A DNA stretch of 62,745 nucleotides from NCBI GenBank assembly GCA_024639065.1, contig JAHEJC010000003.1, positions 1 to 62,745 on the forward strand. Direction: 5' to 3'. This stretch comes from Lewinellaceae bacterium (GTDB lineage: Bacteria; Bacteroidota; Bacteroidia; Chitinophagales; Saprospiraceae). A program made the position numbers and the translations under genes. Each line of letters starts with the position of its first letter. Positions within the stretch are counted from its first letter, which is position 1. Shown piece by piece: positions 37,057 through 46,144 of the stretch. The notes under the pieces were generated by a model. It was not told the origin of the DNA and did not search any database. It was given only the letters and a program-made list of their open reading frames with translations.

Positions 37057-37866
37057 TTGTATCGATTTTCTAATTTTCTTGCTTATTTGCTGCAAAATAG
37101 ATTTGGTTATAGAAGGCATATAATTGAAACAAATCTCAATTATGCACTACCTAATCTAGATGCCCTTACCAAAGAACAGATAATAAAAAAATATTATCGC
37201 AACATTACGGATCTTTTAATAGAATCTATTAAAGCCTGCACATTAACCAAAAAAGAATTTGATAAACGCTTCAAAGTGGTAAATCCTTCATTGGTAGAGA
37301 GCTATTACATCAATTCAAAAAATATTATGATCGTCACTGGCCATATCGGAAATTGGGAATGGGGTGCTACTCTTATTGGGAGTTATGTACCACACTTAAG
37401 TTATGGTATTTATAAGTCTCTTTCAAATCCGCTAATTAATCGATACATATTAAAAACCCGATCTAGATACGATACGATTTTAGTTGAGATGAAGGAAACC
37501 GGCAAAATTTTCAAGCAGAATTCTTCTGAGCCTTACGCGATCATTTTAGTCTCAGACCAAAGTCCGAATAATATGGACAAGGCAATATGGGCATCTACCT
37601 TTGGCAAGTCGACTCCCTATGCCCATGGAATGGATGATATCAGCCGAGAACGAAATTTACCAATTATTTATGCAGATATAAAACAAGTGAGTCGTGGCAA
37701 ATATGAACTTACGTTTTCACTACTATTAGAAAACCCGCAAGATTTTGACCGAGGCCATGCTACCAATTTATTTTCCAAGAAAATTGAAGAACTTGTCCAT
37801 GAGCGAAATGCTGACTGGCTATGGTCTCATAAAAGATGGAAAAAAATTCAACCACCAATCTATTGA
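37057..37866 (+). CDS. LpxL/HtrB-family lipid A (Kdo2-lipid A) acyltransferase-like protein
   Basis: The protein has 269 aa from the TTG at 37057. The acyltransferase catalytic motif HX4E is present as VTGHIGNWEWGA. It is preceded by the family's N-terminal region (FGYRRHIIETNLNYALPNL) and followed by ILVSDQSPNNMDKAIW and the C-terminal ADWLWSHKRWKK. These inner-membrane-associated enzymes add acyl chains to lipid A; acyltransferases of related lipids share the fold. The start is odd. The frame stays open upstream to 36961 and reads LGYISFRLLTLIFKYVPFTG, which looks like the usual N-terminal membrane segment. However, no ATG, GTG or TTG precedes 37057 in frame. A non-standard ATA/ATT start, or a lost start codon, is possible. 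It converges on the peroxidase gene. Confidence 0.85.
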   Translation: MYRFSNFLAYLLQNRFGYRRHIIETNLNYALPNLDALTKEQIIKKYYRNITDLLIESIKACTLTKKEFDKRFKVVNPSLVESYYINSKNIMIVTGHIGNWEWGATLIGSYVPHLSYGIYKSLSNPLINRYILKTRSRYDTILVEMKETGKIFKQNSSEPYAIILVSDQSPNNMDKAIWASTFGKSTPYAHGMDDISRERNLPIIYADIKQVSRGKYELTFSLLLENPQDFDRGHATNLFSKKIEELVHERNADWLWSHKRWKKIQPPIY

Positions 37867-37871
37867 TCCAA

Positions 37872-39755
37872 TTAATTTTTCAGCAATTTCCGGAATGCGG
37901 TCCTATCGCCCATTTCTAATTGGATAGTATATATACCCGGAGCCAGTTTTGAGTTAACCTCAACATTGAAGGTATTTACACCCCGAACCAGGATTTGGTA
38001 GTTTTCAGAGACTTCTTGACCAAAAACATTGGTTAAAGTGATCTTGGTATGGCCTTCGTATAGTGAATATACTTTCAAATTTATGTACGCTTCAAAAGGA
38101 GTTGGATAAGCAACCATATCCAAATGCCTTTCGGTAACAACCACTTTTGAATTTGGGAGATCTTGGTGTGGTGTAGCAATGAATACGTTCTCCTGCATCA
38201 GATCAATGTTGGTATTTCTCCTGATGATATCGGAAAACTTAGTGCTGCGTATAACTTGCTTATCATCTTCCGTTAACTTTGGATCAATTTCAAAAAAGAA
38301 TCTATCGCCATCTCTTAATTCGAGAAATTGTAATCTTAAGATTTCGTTCACGGTAGGACCAAATAAAGATTCCGGCATATGGTCTTCAGCAAGCATGCCT
38401 ACCCAAGCATCCACATCATCTACAGATGTATAAATGTCTTCCAGAATTTTAGAGACTTCTATTTTAGAAGTAATTTCATTAAAAGAAGATATTATAGGTA
38501 AGTTAAGGGAGGTTCGAACCGTTTGGTAATCCGGAATACCCCGTTCCCTACCTCTAAAAATGTTAATAGCGGCTAGGTCAAGTCCACCGTATCCAGGGCT
38601 GCCGAATAAAAAATTTCTTACTTCATCTACCACTTTACAATCAAAATCTTGCTGCAACTGTGTAGCCATCCCTTTAAATAGTGGATCGATACCTCCGCCG
38701 GTAATAAGTTCGATAGGATTAAAGAAAGCATTCCTCAATAATAAATTACCTTGGGGCATTTCACTACCGTGCTCATCCATTCTGTAAACCTGACTATTTA
38801 TTAAGGTATGGCCCATTCTAAAAGCTGCCGCTGAAAATTCATTACTAATGGAGGGATTAATACTGGGATCGTAACCATTATAAGCAGGTAATTTTATTCC
38901 CATGGCCGGCAACCACTCCTCAAAGGTTATATTTTGGATGTAACCTATTACCATTCTTCGAGCCTGTTGGTAAATATCTTCATCACTCCATGATGGATTT
39001 TTAGAAGCTATTTCAGAAGCTAATCGATTATGTTCTTTAACAAATAATATATGGGTTGCAGTTAAATATAAGTTTTCATTGGCTCTGAGGTCTCCAGCAA
39101 TCATCATTTTTTGACCGGATCTCGTATCGTCGGCCATAAACGGAGCATTTTTATCTCTTGGACTATTAAACTCTCCATCTTTTGTCTCAAAAGGTAAAAG
39201 ATCACCTGATGACAATTTCATTTTACCTCCTTCAAACGTTCTAAGCCAATCCGCTCGGGCCTGGTCTGAACCATAAATACCTGAACCATCAATAAATGCG
39301 GTTATAATATTAATATGTTCTCTGGGGACACCAGCGGCCGATCCAGTTTCTGGATCATAGGATGATCGGGTAAATGGAATGATCGAACCAAGAAAATCGT
39401 TTGGAGGTAGTACGATGGGCATAAATTCATGATCATTATTAGGCACTAAAGTAATATCGTGATCTAAGAATTGTCCAAACACCCAGACATAGGCGCTTAA
39501 GCCCAATGGATCACCGATAATTTCTTCTTGAGCAAATAATGAATTGGAAATTTCTCTAGGATTCATTCGATCCATTGGAGTCTCTACACCATCCGCATAC
39601 ATAGCGCTTCCAATCCTCTTTAATTGTTGGCCAACTGCTCCATAGCTAGGATTCTGTAAATTATTGTTCGAACCATCAAAGGCTCGAATATCATTTTGTG
39701 CAAAAACACCAAACGACAAGGCCACAAAAGTCAAGCTGAGTAACCTTCTTACCAT
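37872..39755 (-). CDS. Secreted animal-type heme peroxidase (peroxinectin-like) with T9SS sorting domain
   Basis: The protein has about 627 aa from MVRRLLSLTFVALSFGVFAQ. The track start adds 42 residues that overlap a promoter box. The peroxidase domain spans roughly residues 20-530. The distal-His region is VFGQFLDHDITL (~95). Further family motifs are PREHINIITAFIDGSGIYGS, FVKEHNRLA (~241), the proximal-His segment FRMGHTLINSQVYR (~312) and INIFRGRERGIPDYQTVR. This is the An_peroxidase superfamily, heme enzymes that use H2O2 to oxidise halides or phenolic side chains. The last ~80 residues form a T9SS sorting domain (VAYPTPFEAYINLKVYS ... GIYTIQLEMGDRTAFRKLLKN). Bacterial members are scattered. 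It may act on the surface, perhaps on the Tyr-rich proteins of the neighbouring array (inference). Confidence 0.93.
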   Translation of the reverse strand: MVRRLLSLTFVALSFGVFAQNDIRAFDGSNNNLQNPSYGAVGQQLKRIGSAMYADGVETPMDRMNPREISNSLFAQEEIIGDPLGLSAYVWVFGQFLDHDITLVPNNDHEFMPIVLPPNDFLGSIIPFTRSSYDPETGSAAGVPREHINIITAFIDGSGIYGSDQARADWLRTFEGGKMKLSSGDLLPFETKDGEFNSPRDKNAPFMADDTRSGQKMMIAGDLRANENLYLTATHILFVKEHNRLASEIASKNPSWSDEDIYQQARRMVIGYIQNITFEEWLPAMGIKLPAYNGYDPSINPSISNEFSAAAFRMGHTLINSQVYRMDEHGSEMPQGNLLLRNAFFNPIELITGGGIDPLFKGMATQLQQDFDCKVVDEVRNFLFGSPGYGGLDLAAINIFRGRERGIPDYQTVRTSLNLPIISSFNEITSKIEVSKILEDIYTSVDDVDAWVGMLAEDHMPESLFGPTVNEILRLQFLELRDGDRFFFEIDPKLTEDDKQVIRSTKFSDIIRRNTNIDLMQENVFIATPHQDLPNSKVVVTERHLDMVAYPTPFEAYINLKVYSLYEGHTKITLTNVFGQEVSENYQILVRGVNTFNVEVNSKLAPGIYTIQLEMGDRTAFRKLLKN

Positions 39756-40235
39756 CGACAAATACTTTTCATTCTCAGGATCATAAATTCGGTTGCTTAA
39801 AAAATGCTGCGGGGTAATTTGTGCCTTTTTACAGCATATTTTTATTAAAAGCAAAGATAACTTTTTTGTTGTTACCTCCATTATTGTGCCTAATTTTTTA
39901 ATGTTAAAAATAGATGTCCCAGCAGGTCTAAAACATCACAAAGATTAGTAATCCTAATTACGGGAAAGAATGCACTTACCGGTAAATATATAAACAATAT
40001 ATCTAACTTGTAAATTAATGTAGAATAATAACTTATGTTAAGAATAATCCAATATTAGTTTAATTTTTAGAGGTATAAATAATACCAAAGGTTCTGACCT
40101 AAGTATTTTTAGGAATAATTTTAACCTTGAATTGACAAAAAATTGAGAATTGAGGATTATTTATAAATAAGGCTAACATTTATTACTTTCAGCAGTTATT
40201 AATACCGAGTATTATTCAAATTAATTGAATTGGCA
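39756..40235. other. Divergent intergenic region between peroxidase and metalloprotease genes
   Basis: No gene is supported here. The left part is the peroxidase leader with its -7 box. The rest is AT-rich and must hold the promoter of the plus-strand protease gene, for which no exact consensus box was found. Confidence 0.6.
39852..39859 (-). promoter_or_regulatory. -7 promoter box for the peroxidase gene
   Basis: The minus strand reads TATCTTTGC, an exact TAnnTTTGC match, about 96 nt upstream of the revised ATG. It lies inside the ORF-track N-terminal extension and so argues against that longer start. Confidence 0.5.
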
Positions 40236-43200
40236 ATGAGGACTAATCTTTATGTACTATTTTTTTTGGTAAACGTGAGCTTAAATAGTCAAGAATGGAC
40301 TTTGATAAATAGTTCTGAGCAACCTAACGGAATTGAATATAATACTAAAAGTACCTTATTCAGGATAGATCCTATAAATTTTACTGACATTTTAAAGATC
40401 GAAGGTAAAACCATTTTAAACTTACCATCTCATTTGTTTAGTGAAGAAAATTTAATAGTAGAAACTTACCAAATATTTGAAGAAAATATTGCGAAAAAAT
40501 ATCATTCTATTTTCACCTTTAAAGGTAAAAAGAATCATCTTTCTGTTTACGGTTCTTCTGGCCCTAGCGGATTATATCTATTGGTTCATGATGGACCAAA
40601 AACTGCATTCATCGAACCCACTTCTACTCCTTCTATCTATCAATATATTCAGAAAAGCCGCTTGCTCAAATCCAATGCGCAAATCCTTGCACAATTTCAA
40701 TGCAACACAAAAAATGAACCTAGCGCTGTTTGGGAGGGCAAGCCATATATAAAAGGTAATCCTAGGAATCAAAAAGCTGAAAATGATCTATACAGATACC
40801 GATTAGCTATGGCAACTACCGGTGAGTTTGGCCAAGCCAAGGGCAATACCAAAATCAAGGTAATGGAGGAAATCGTTAAAATTATCAACCGTGTAAATGC
40901 GATTTTGGAACGGGATCTGGGAGTGACCCTCCAATTGATTGATAATACAGACACCTTATTTTATCTTGATGGTAACTCCGATCCTTACACGAATGGAAAT
41001 ACTGATGAGTTGATTAAGGAAAATCCATCCGTGGTTAATAATATTATTAAAACAACTAACTATGATATTGGGCACGTTTTCGGTACTAATTCAGGTGGAC
41101 AAGCATGGCTTGAAGGAGCTTGTGGTGGTCAGAAAGCTGCAGGAGCTACCGGTACCTTTGGACCTTATTCTGGCAATTTGTTTTATATTATAGTAGCGCA
41201 CGAGTTTGGACATCAGCTAGGTGCCACCCACGCATTTAATCGCTGTGATGATGAAAATGAAAGTTCTATCACTGCCTATGAACCAGGAAGTGGTAGTACT
41301 ATTATGTGTTATGCTGGTGCAAGTAATTGTGGTGTTAATTATATTCAGAATGTCAATGATGAATATTTTCACGTTGCGTCCATAGAGCAAATAAGGAATT
41401 TTACACGTTTGGGCAGCGGGAATAAATGTGCTGAAATCCTTCCAAGTGACAATACCAGTCCGATAGCGACCATCATTTCTCCTCCGATAACTCATATTCC
41501 GGTTGGGACACCTTTTGAATTGGTAGGCATAGGCAGTGATTCGGAAAATGATAATTTGAGCTTTTGTTGGGAAGAGTTTGATCTGGGCCCAAAAAGTACC
41601 TTAGGCGATCCTTCTGGAGATTCTCCTTTATTTCGTTCATTTCCTCCCGTTGATCATGGTGTGCGATCTTTCCCAAGAATAATTGATCTTCTAAATAATA
41701 AATCAGATGTAAATGAAATTATACCAACTTACGAAAGGAACTTAAGATTTCGATTTACAGTGAGAGATAACAATTCGGAAGTGGGATTGGTGGATTGGGA
41801 TGAAATAGCTTTTAAGACCCATGGAGCTTCAGGCCCTTTTGAAGTCGATTTTGCCAATGAAAGTATCGAATTAGCCGGAGGAATCCATCAGCTTGTCAAT
41901 TGGCGTACCGCCGGTACCAATTCAGCTCCAGTATCTTGTCAATATGTGCATATAATAATGTCTTACGATGGAGGTTTAAATTTTACTGATACGCTGGCAT
42001 TTGCCACAGAGAATGATGGTGCTGAGTATGTATTATTTCCTCAAATCGATGATGCTGGCTTGCGATTAAAAATCATGGCAGCAGATAATATATTTTTTGA
42101 TGTGTCCAATGCCAATTTTTCAATAAAATCTATTGCCGAACCTACCTATTCCATCAGTTTTTCTGACAATACGGTAGATCTTTGTTCCCCAGGCATAATT
42201 TCTATTAATGTTGAAAGTATTGGCATTAATGGTTTTGATCAAGATATTGCTTTAAACGTATTTCATCAAGGAACCTCCTTGGCCGTGAATTTGTCGAATG
42301 ATACCATACTCCCTGGAGCTAAAGCTTCCATAAGTTTTCAATCGGAAAGCATTAATTCTTCCATGTTGGATGTGGTTACCGTACAGGCTATTAGCTTATC
42401 GGATACGATCACCAGAGAAATAAATTTGATTAGAACACCAAGCAATTTTAGTGGATTTAAAACTACCTTTCCAATCAATGGAGCAGAAAACATAAGTAGT
42501 TTGCCTATTTTGGAATGGGTGAATAATCCGGACGCAGAATTTTATGAAGTCCAACTAGCACAAAATCCTAGATTTGATTCATTAATATCATCTGATATAT
42601 TAGCGGATACTTTCTTTAAACCTGTCTTCTCACTGAACGAGAATTCGATTTATTATTGGCGTGTCAAACCCATAAATTCATGTGCCGCAGGAAACTTCAC
42701 TAAAGTATCAGCTTTCCAAACTAAAAACATCAATTGCACTGAATTTATAAGTTCTGATACGCCCAAAACAGGGAGTAGAAAGATAGAATCAGTGATTAAA
42801 ATAGATGAAGAATTCCCTTTAGTAGATATTAACCTACCCAATATGGCTGGTCTTTTTGAGTTTGTTGGAAATATTGATGCTAAACTCATCCACAGCGATG
42901 GAACCACGATCACCTTATTTAAAGATAAATGCTCAAACCGAAGTAATTTTGACTTAGGATTTGATGACGAATCTAGCTTAGAGATTTCCTGTCCGTTGAC
43001 TGATAAAAACATACACAAACCTGAGGAAGCATTAAGCATATTTAGAGCTTCTTCAAGTCTTGGCGATTGGACATTACAAATAAATGATAATGGTGGTACA
43101 ACTGGTGGAAGTATAACTAATTGGATCCTGCAATTATGCACGGACTTAATTGTAAATCCGCCAGTCTTAACTATGCTCGATACGTTGAGAGTTAACTTTG

Positions 43201-43754
43201 GTCAACTGGCCTCTATTACATCTAATAACATAGTAATTGAAGATCTTGACACGGAGGCTGAAAATCTTTTGTTCACTATTACTCAAGTACCAAATTTTGG
43301 TTTGCTAAACAAGAATGATTTACAATTAAACATTGGAGATCAATTCAGTTATCGAGATATTCTCGATGGATCTGTTTTTTATCAACACACCGGGGATGAA
43401 CTACAACTTGATTTTTTTTCTTTTCTAATCGAAGATGGTTTTGGAGGTTGGATTCCGATTACTGAATTTCCGATTTCAATCGATCAAACCATCGGTGTAA
43501 AAGATCATAACTTTTCGAATATATTGATATTCCCAAATCCGATTAAGAGGAGTCTACACATCCATTCTAACCAAGATATATTATCTCCTGAAGTAAGCGT
43601 GTTTAATCTTCAAGGACAGCTATTATTTTTCCAAAAAATTGAAAATCTAAACAAAATAACTATCGAACTGCCTAATTTACCATCAGGTTTAGGGATTTTA
43701 AGAATATCCACCTCAGAGGCAATATTATCTAAGAAAATATTAATCTCGAACTAG
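40236..43754 (+). CDS. Secreted reprolysin-like zinc metalloprotease with P-domain and T9SS sorting domain
   Basis: The protein has about 1172 aa from the ATG at 40236 (MRTNLYVLFFLVNVSLNSQ); the track uses a TTG two codons earlier. A pro-region of about 160 aa precedes the protease domain (residues ~190-395). This carries the metzincin zinc site HEFGHQLGATHAFNRCDD and a downstream met-turn candidate TIMCYAG. FN3-like beta modules follow (~735-830). Next come a proprotein-convertase P-domain (~830-970, SLGDWTLQINDNGGTTGGSI), a CSPG4/cadherin-like repeat (~975-1085, LNIGDQFSYRDILDGSVFYQ) and a C-terminal T9SS sorting domain (ILIFPNPI ... ISTSEAILSKKILISN). It is predicted to be an exported endopeptidase processed at the pro-region. 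The substrate is unknown. It is divergent from the peroxidase gene. Confidence 0.92.
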   Translation: MRTNLYVLFFLVNVSLNSQEWTLINSSEQPNGIEYNTKSTLFRIDPINFTDILKIEGKTILNLPSHLFSEENLIVETYQIFEENIAKKYHSIFTFKGKKNHLSVYGSSGPSGLYLLVHDGPKTAFIEPTSTPSIYQYIQKSRLLKSNAQILAQFQCNTKNEPSAVWEGKPYIKGNPRNQKAENDLYRYRLAMATTGEFGQAKGNTKIKVMEEIVKIINRVNAILERDLGVTLQLIDNTDTLFYLDGNSDPYTNGNTDELIKENPSVVNNIIKTTNYDIGHVFGTNSGGQAWLEGACGGQKAAGATGTFGPYSGNLFYIIVAHEFGHQLGATHAFNRCDDENESSITAYEPGSGSTIMCYAGASNCGVNYIQNVNDEYFHVASIEQIRNFTRLGSGNKCAEILPSDNTSPIATIISPPITHIPVGTPFELVGIGSDSENDNLSFCWEEFDLGPKSTLGDPSGDSPLFRSFPPVDHGVRSFPRIIDLLNNKSDVNEIIPTYERNLRFRFTVRDNNSEVGLVDWDEIAFKTHGASGPFEVDFANESIELAGGIHQLVNWRTAGTNSAPVSCQYVHIIMSYDGGLNFTDTLAFATENDGAEYVLFPQIDDAGLRLKIMAADNIFFDVSNANFSIKSIAEPTYSISFSDNTVDLCSPGIISINVESIGINGFDQDIALNVFHQGTSLAVNLSNDTILPGAKASISFQSESINSSMLDVVTVQAISLSDTITREINLIRTPSNFSGFKTTFPINGAENISSLPILEWVNNPDAEFYEVQLAQNPRFDSLISSDILADTFFKPVFSLNENSIYYWRVKPINSCAAGNFTKVSAFQTKNINCTEFISSDTPKTGSRKIESVIKIDEEFPLVDINLPNMAGLFEFVGNIDAKLIHSDGTTITLFKDKCSNRSNFDLGFDDESSLEISCPLTDKNIHKPEEALSIFRASSSLGDWTLQINDNGGTTGGSITNWILQLCTDLIVNPPVLTMLDTLRVNFGQLASITSNNIVIEDLDTEAENLLFTITQVPNFGLLNKNDLQLNIGDQFSYRDILDGSVFYQHTGDELQLDFFSFLIEDGFGGWIPITEFPISIDQTIGVKDHNFSNILIFPNPIKRSLHIHSNQDILSPEVSVFNLQGQLLFFQKIENLNKITIELPNLPSGLGILRISTSEAILSKKILISN

Positions 43755-43856
43755 TTTTTATTTTAAATTTGCCGTTGAGTAATCCTAAGTTATTTCCTTG
43801 ATCTGCTCACAGATTGTTTTCTTAATGTATATTTAAGACTAATAAAACCACCGTTC

Positions 43857-45896
43857 ATGAAGAAAAGTCAGTTACTTCAGTTAAGTTGTTTATTGGGGCT
43901 ATTTTTCTCTACCGAATTATTAAGCCAGACCATTTCCCTAAGCCCAGACAATGGAGACCCAGGAACTTCATTTACGGTTACCATATCAGGAGTAGGAACA
44001 ACCTTCAGTGTAAGTTCTACAACCACAGCAAAAATAAGCAATGGCACTGAAGAATACTCCATGACCGGGTCAGCAGCTAACAGCACCACTTTTAATGCTA
44101 CATTAACGTTGCCATCAGATGCTCCATCCGGAAGTTATGATGGGACCATTTACCAAGAAGGGAATTCAGGAACTTTTTGGTCTTGCTCTTCCTGTTTTAC
44201 TGTCAATAGTTCATGTAATTTAGATATTACCACTAGTGTCCAAAATGTGATTTGTCAGGGTGAGTCAAATGGTTCAATTAATTTGACTGTTACAGGCGCT
44301 ACAAGTCCTACCTTTTCCTGGGGTAACGGACAATCCAGTGAAGACCTACAAAACTTAAGCGCTGGAATATATACATTAACTATTACAGACGGTGCTTGTA
44401 CCCTTGACACATTGGTGGCTGTTTCCGAGCCTTCTTCTCTTGGATCAATCATAACCAGTACAGATGAGACGGCTATGGGAGCAAATGATGGCACTTCCGA
44501 AGTTAATGTTGAAGGAGGTGTCCTTCCTTATGAATATGCTTGGTCAAATGGTGGAAATACTTCTTCTATTACCGGATTACCAGGGGATACTTATACCGTT
44601 ACCATTACAGATGCTAACGGTTGCACACTAACTGATACCGCAACGATAAACACGGCTATGTGTACATTAAGTGCCGTCTTAATCAGTTCTAATACAAGTT
44701 GTAATGGAGCTGATGATGGTAGCGTTTCTGTAAATATTTCTGGAGGTAGCCCTGGCTACAATATTACTTGGTCTGATACTGCCCTAACTACTATTACCAG
44801 AAACAATCTTTCTCCTGGGATCTATCATGTTTCAGTAGCTGATGATGGAGGATGTGCGCTGAGTGACTCTATTATTATCACTGAACCGGAAGCCATCTCT
44901 ATAACTTTTGTTACGACTAATGCTACGGACGATACCACCGCTAATGGATCTGTCCAAATAAGTGCCACGGGAGGTCAAGGAACATTTGAAGTTACTGTGG
45001 ATCCCCAGACAGATACTACTGATGTAACTTTTACTGACATATTATTTAACACCAGATCCAATACAGACACACTTATTCAGATTAATGACCTGGCACCGGG
45101 AACTTATGACGTAACAATTATTGATACAGCAGGATGTAGCGAATCTTCAACCTTTGTTATTGGTAGTGATGCATGTGCGCTGAGTTTAAGTACAAGCATA
45201 CTACCTAATGTATGTTCAGGTGATTCAATGGGAGCTGCCTCGCTCATACTGTCAGGTGCTTCTGGAACTGTATCGATCTTATGGTCTAATGGTTCGACTG
45301 ATTCAACCGTGATGAATTTGAGTGCTGGAGTTTACTCAGTCAATGTATCCGATGAGAATGGATGTGAGGTAACCGACTCAATATTATTAGAGGATCCTGA
45401 AGCATTACTAGCAAATGTGGATAGTATTGTTTCTATTGGAGACAGCTCAGCCACCATTATGGTTACAGCTTTCGGTGGTTCTGGGTCGTACCAGTTTGAA
45501 TGGCAAGATTCAAGTGGGATTATTAGTTTAGATCAAAATTTAACCGTTAATTCGGGTGGCTATTACACTTTAACGCTATTTGATGATCAAGGATGTAGTG
45601 TAATTGTTGATAGTATATTTGTGAATATTTCATCCACAGCTATTTTAGATAAAGAATTATCTCATGCTATAAAATTGTACCCAACGCTGAGCCATGAGAT
45701 TATTAATATTGAGATTAACGAAGCATTCCATAAATATCCAAGTGTTTTATTTTCAAATACTGGCCAGATTATTGAACAATTTGAATTAAATCGTGGAAGT
45801 AATCGGAAAAATGTTGGCTATTTACCGCAAGGAATCTATTTCATTAAAGTACTTGGAGAAAGTGGATTTGCAATTAAAAAATTTATAAAACAATAG
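43857..45896 (+). CDS. T9SS-secreted SprB-repeat protein with N-terminal TIG-like domain
   Basis: The protein has 679 aa. A signal peptide (QLLQLSCLLGLFFSTELLSQ) is followed by an IPT/TIG-like beta domain (SLSPDNGDPGTSFTVTISGV, residues ~25-120). About six SprB-like repeats of ~70 aa come next (QGESNGSINLTVTGATSPTF, YAWSNGGNTSSITGLPGDTY, SVNVSDENGCEVTDSI). The last ~80 residues are a T9SS type A sorting domain (AIKLYPTLSHEIINIEINEA ... GIYFIKVLGESGFAIKKFIKQ). SprB-type repeats occur in large adhesins of gliding bacteria. This protein is small for that class and uses a type A rather than a CHU_C ending. It is probably an exported adhesin or structural protein. It lies 100 bp after the metalloprotease gene. 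Confidence 0.88.
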   Translation: MKKSQLLQLSCLLGLFFSTELLSQTISLSPDNGDPGTSFTVTISGVGTTFSVSSTTTAKISNGTEEYSMTGSAANSTTFNATLTLPSDAPSGSYDGTIYQEGNSGTFWSCSSCFTVNSSCNLDITTSVQNVICQGESNGSINLTVTGATSPTFSWGNGQSSEDLQNLSAGIYTLTITDGACTLDTLVAVSEPSSLGSIITSTDETAMGANDGTSEVNVEGGVLPYEYAWSNGGNTSSITGLPGDTYTVTITDANGCTLTDTATINTAMCTLSAVLISSNTSCNGADDGSVSVNISGGSPGYNITWSDTALTTITRNNLSPGIYHVSVADDGGCALSDSIIITEPEAISITFVTTNATDDTTANGSVQISATGGQGTFEVTVDPQTDTTDVTFTDILFNTRSNTDTLIQINDLAPGTYDVTIIDTAGCSESSTFVIGSDACALSLSTSILPNVCSGDSMGAASLILSGASGTVSILWSNGSTDSTVMNLSAGVYSVNVSDENGCEVTDSILLEDPEALLANVDSIVSIGDSSATIMVTAFGGSGSYQFEWQDSSGIISLDQNLTVNSGGYYTLTLFDDQGCSVIVDSIFVNISSTAILDKELSHAIKLYPTLSHEIINIEINEAFHKYPSVLFSNTGQIIEQFELNRGSNRKNVGYLPQGIYFIKVLGESGFAIKKFIKQ

Positions 45897-45909
45897 TAAT
45901 TTTTTAAAA

Positions 45910-46035
45910 ATGGGAAAAGGAGATAAACGAACCAAAAGAGGTAAAATTATTAAAGGTTCTTATGGTAAAACCAGACCTAAGAAGAAAAACGCAATTGTTT
46001 CAAAACCAGCTGTTAAGAAAAAAGGTAAAAAGTAA
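45910..46035 (+). CDS. 30S ribosomal protein THX (bTHX)
   Basis: This 41-aa ORF was too short for the track. It starts MGKGDKRTKRGKIIKGSYGK and ends in a Lys-rich tail (KPAVKKKGKK). It matches the bTHX family seen in Bacteroidota and Thermus, a very basic peptide bound in the head of the 30S subunit. The start ATG at 45910 follows the preceding stop by 13 nt, so it may be transcribed from upstream or from its own promoter. The conserved MGKGDKRTxRGKIxxGSYG core makes the call secure despite the length. Confidence 0.9.
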   Translation: MGKGDKRTKRGKIIKGSYGKTRPKKKNAIVSKPAVKKKGKK

Positions 46036-46109
46036 AATATTCCTAATTGCCTTAATAAATATTCAAAAAATCTTTGTCCTTAATTATTAGGGTTTAAGTT
46101 TTTTCTGAT

Positions 46110-46117
46110 TATCTTTG
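46110..46117 (+). promoter_or_regulatory. -7 promoter box for yceD-rpmF
   Basis: TATCTTTGCGG is an exact Bacteroidota TAnnTTTG box, 27 nt upstream of the yceD ATG. It covers the TTG used as the start in the ORF track, so translation from that TTG is unlikely. Confidence 0.65.
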
Positions 46118-46144
46118 CGGCTCATTTTTTTGAAGTTCTTTGTC

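Noticed and set aside
39756-39881. ORF-track N-terminal extension of the peroxidase
   Set aside because: It contains a promoter box, and the signal peptide begins at the internal Met.
42653-43141. 162-aa minus-strand ORF
   Set aside because: It is antisense to the P-domain of the metalloprotease.
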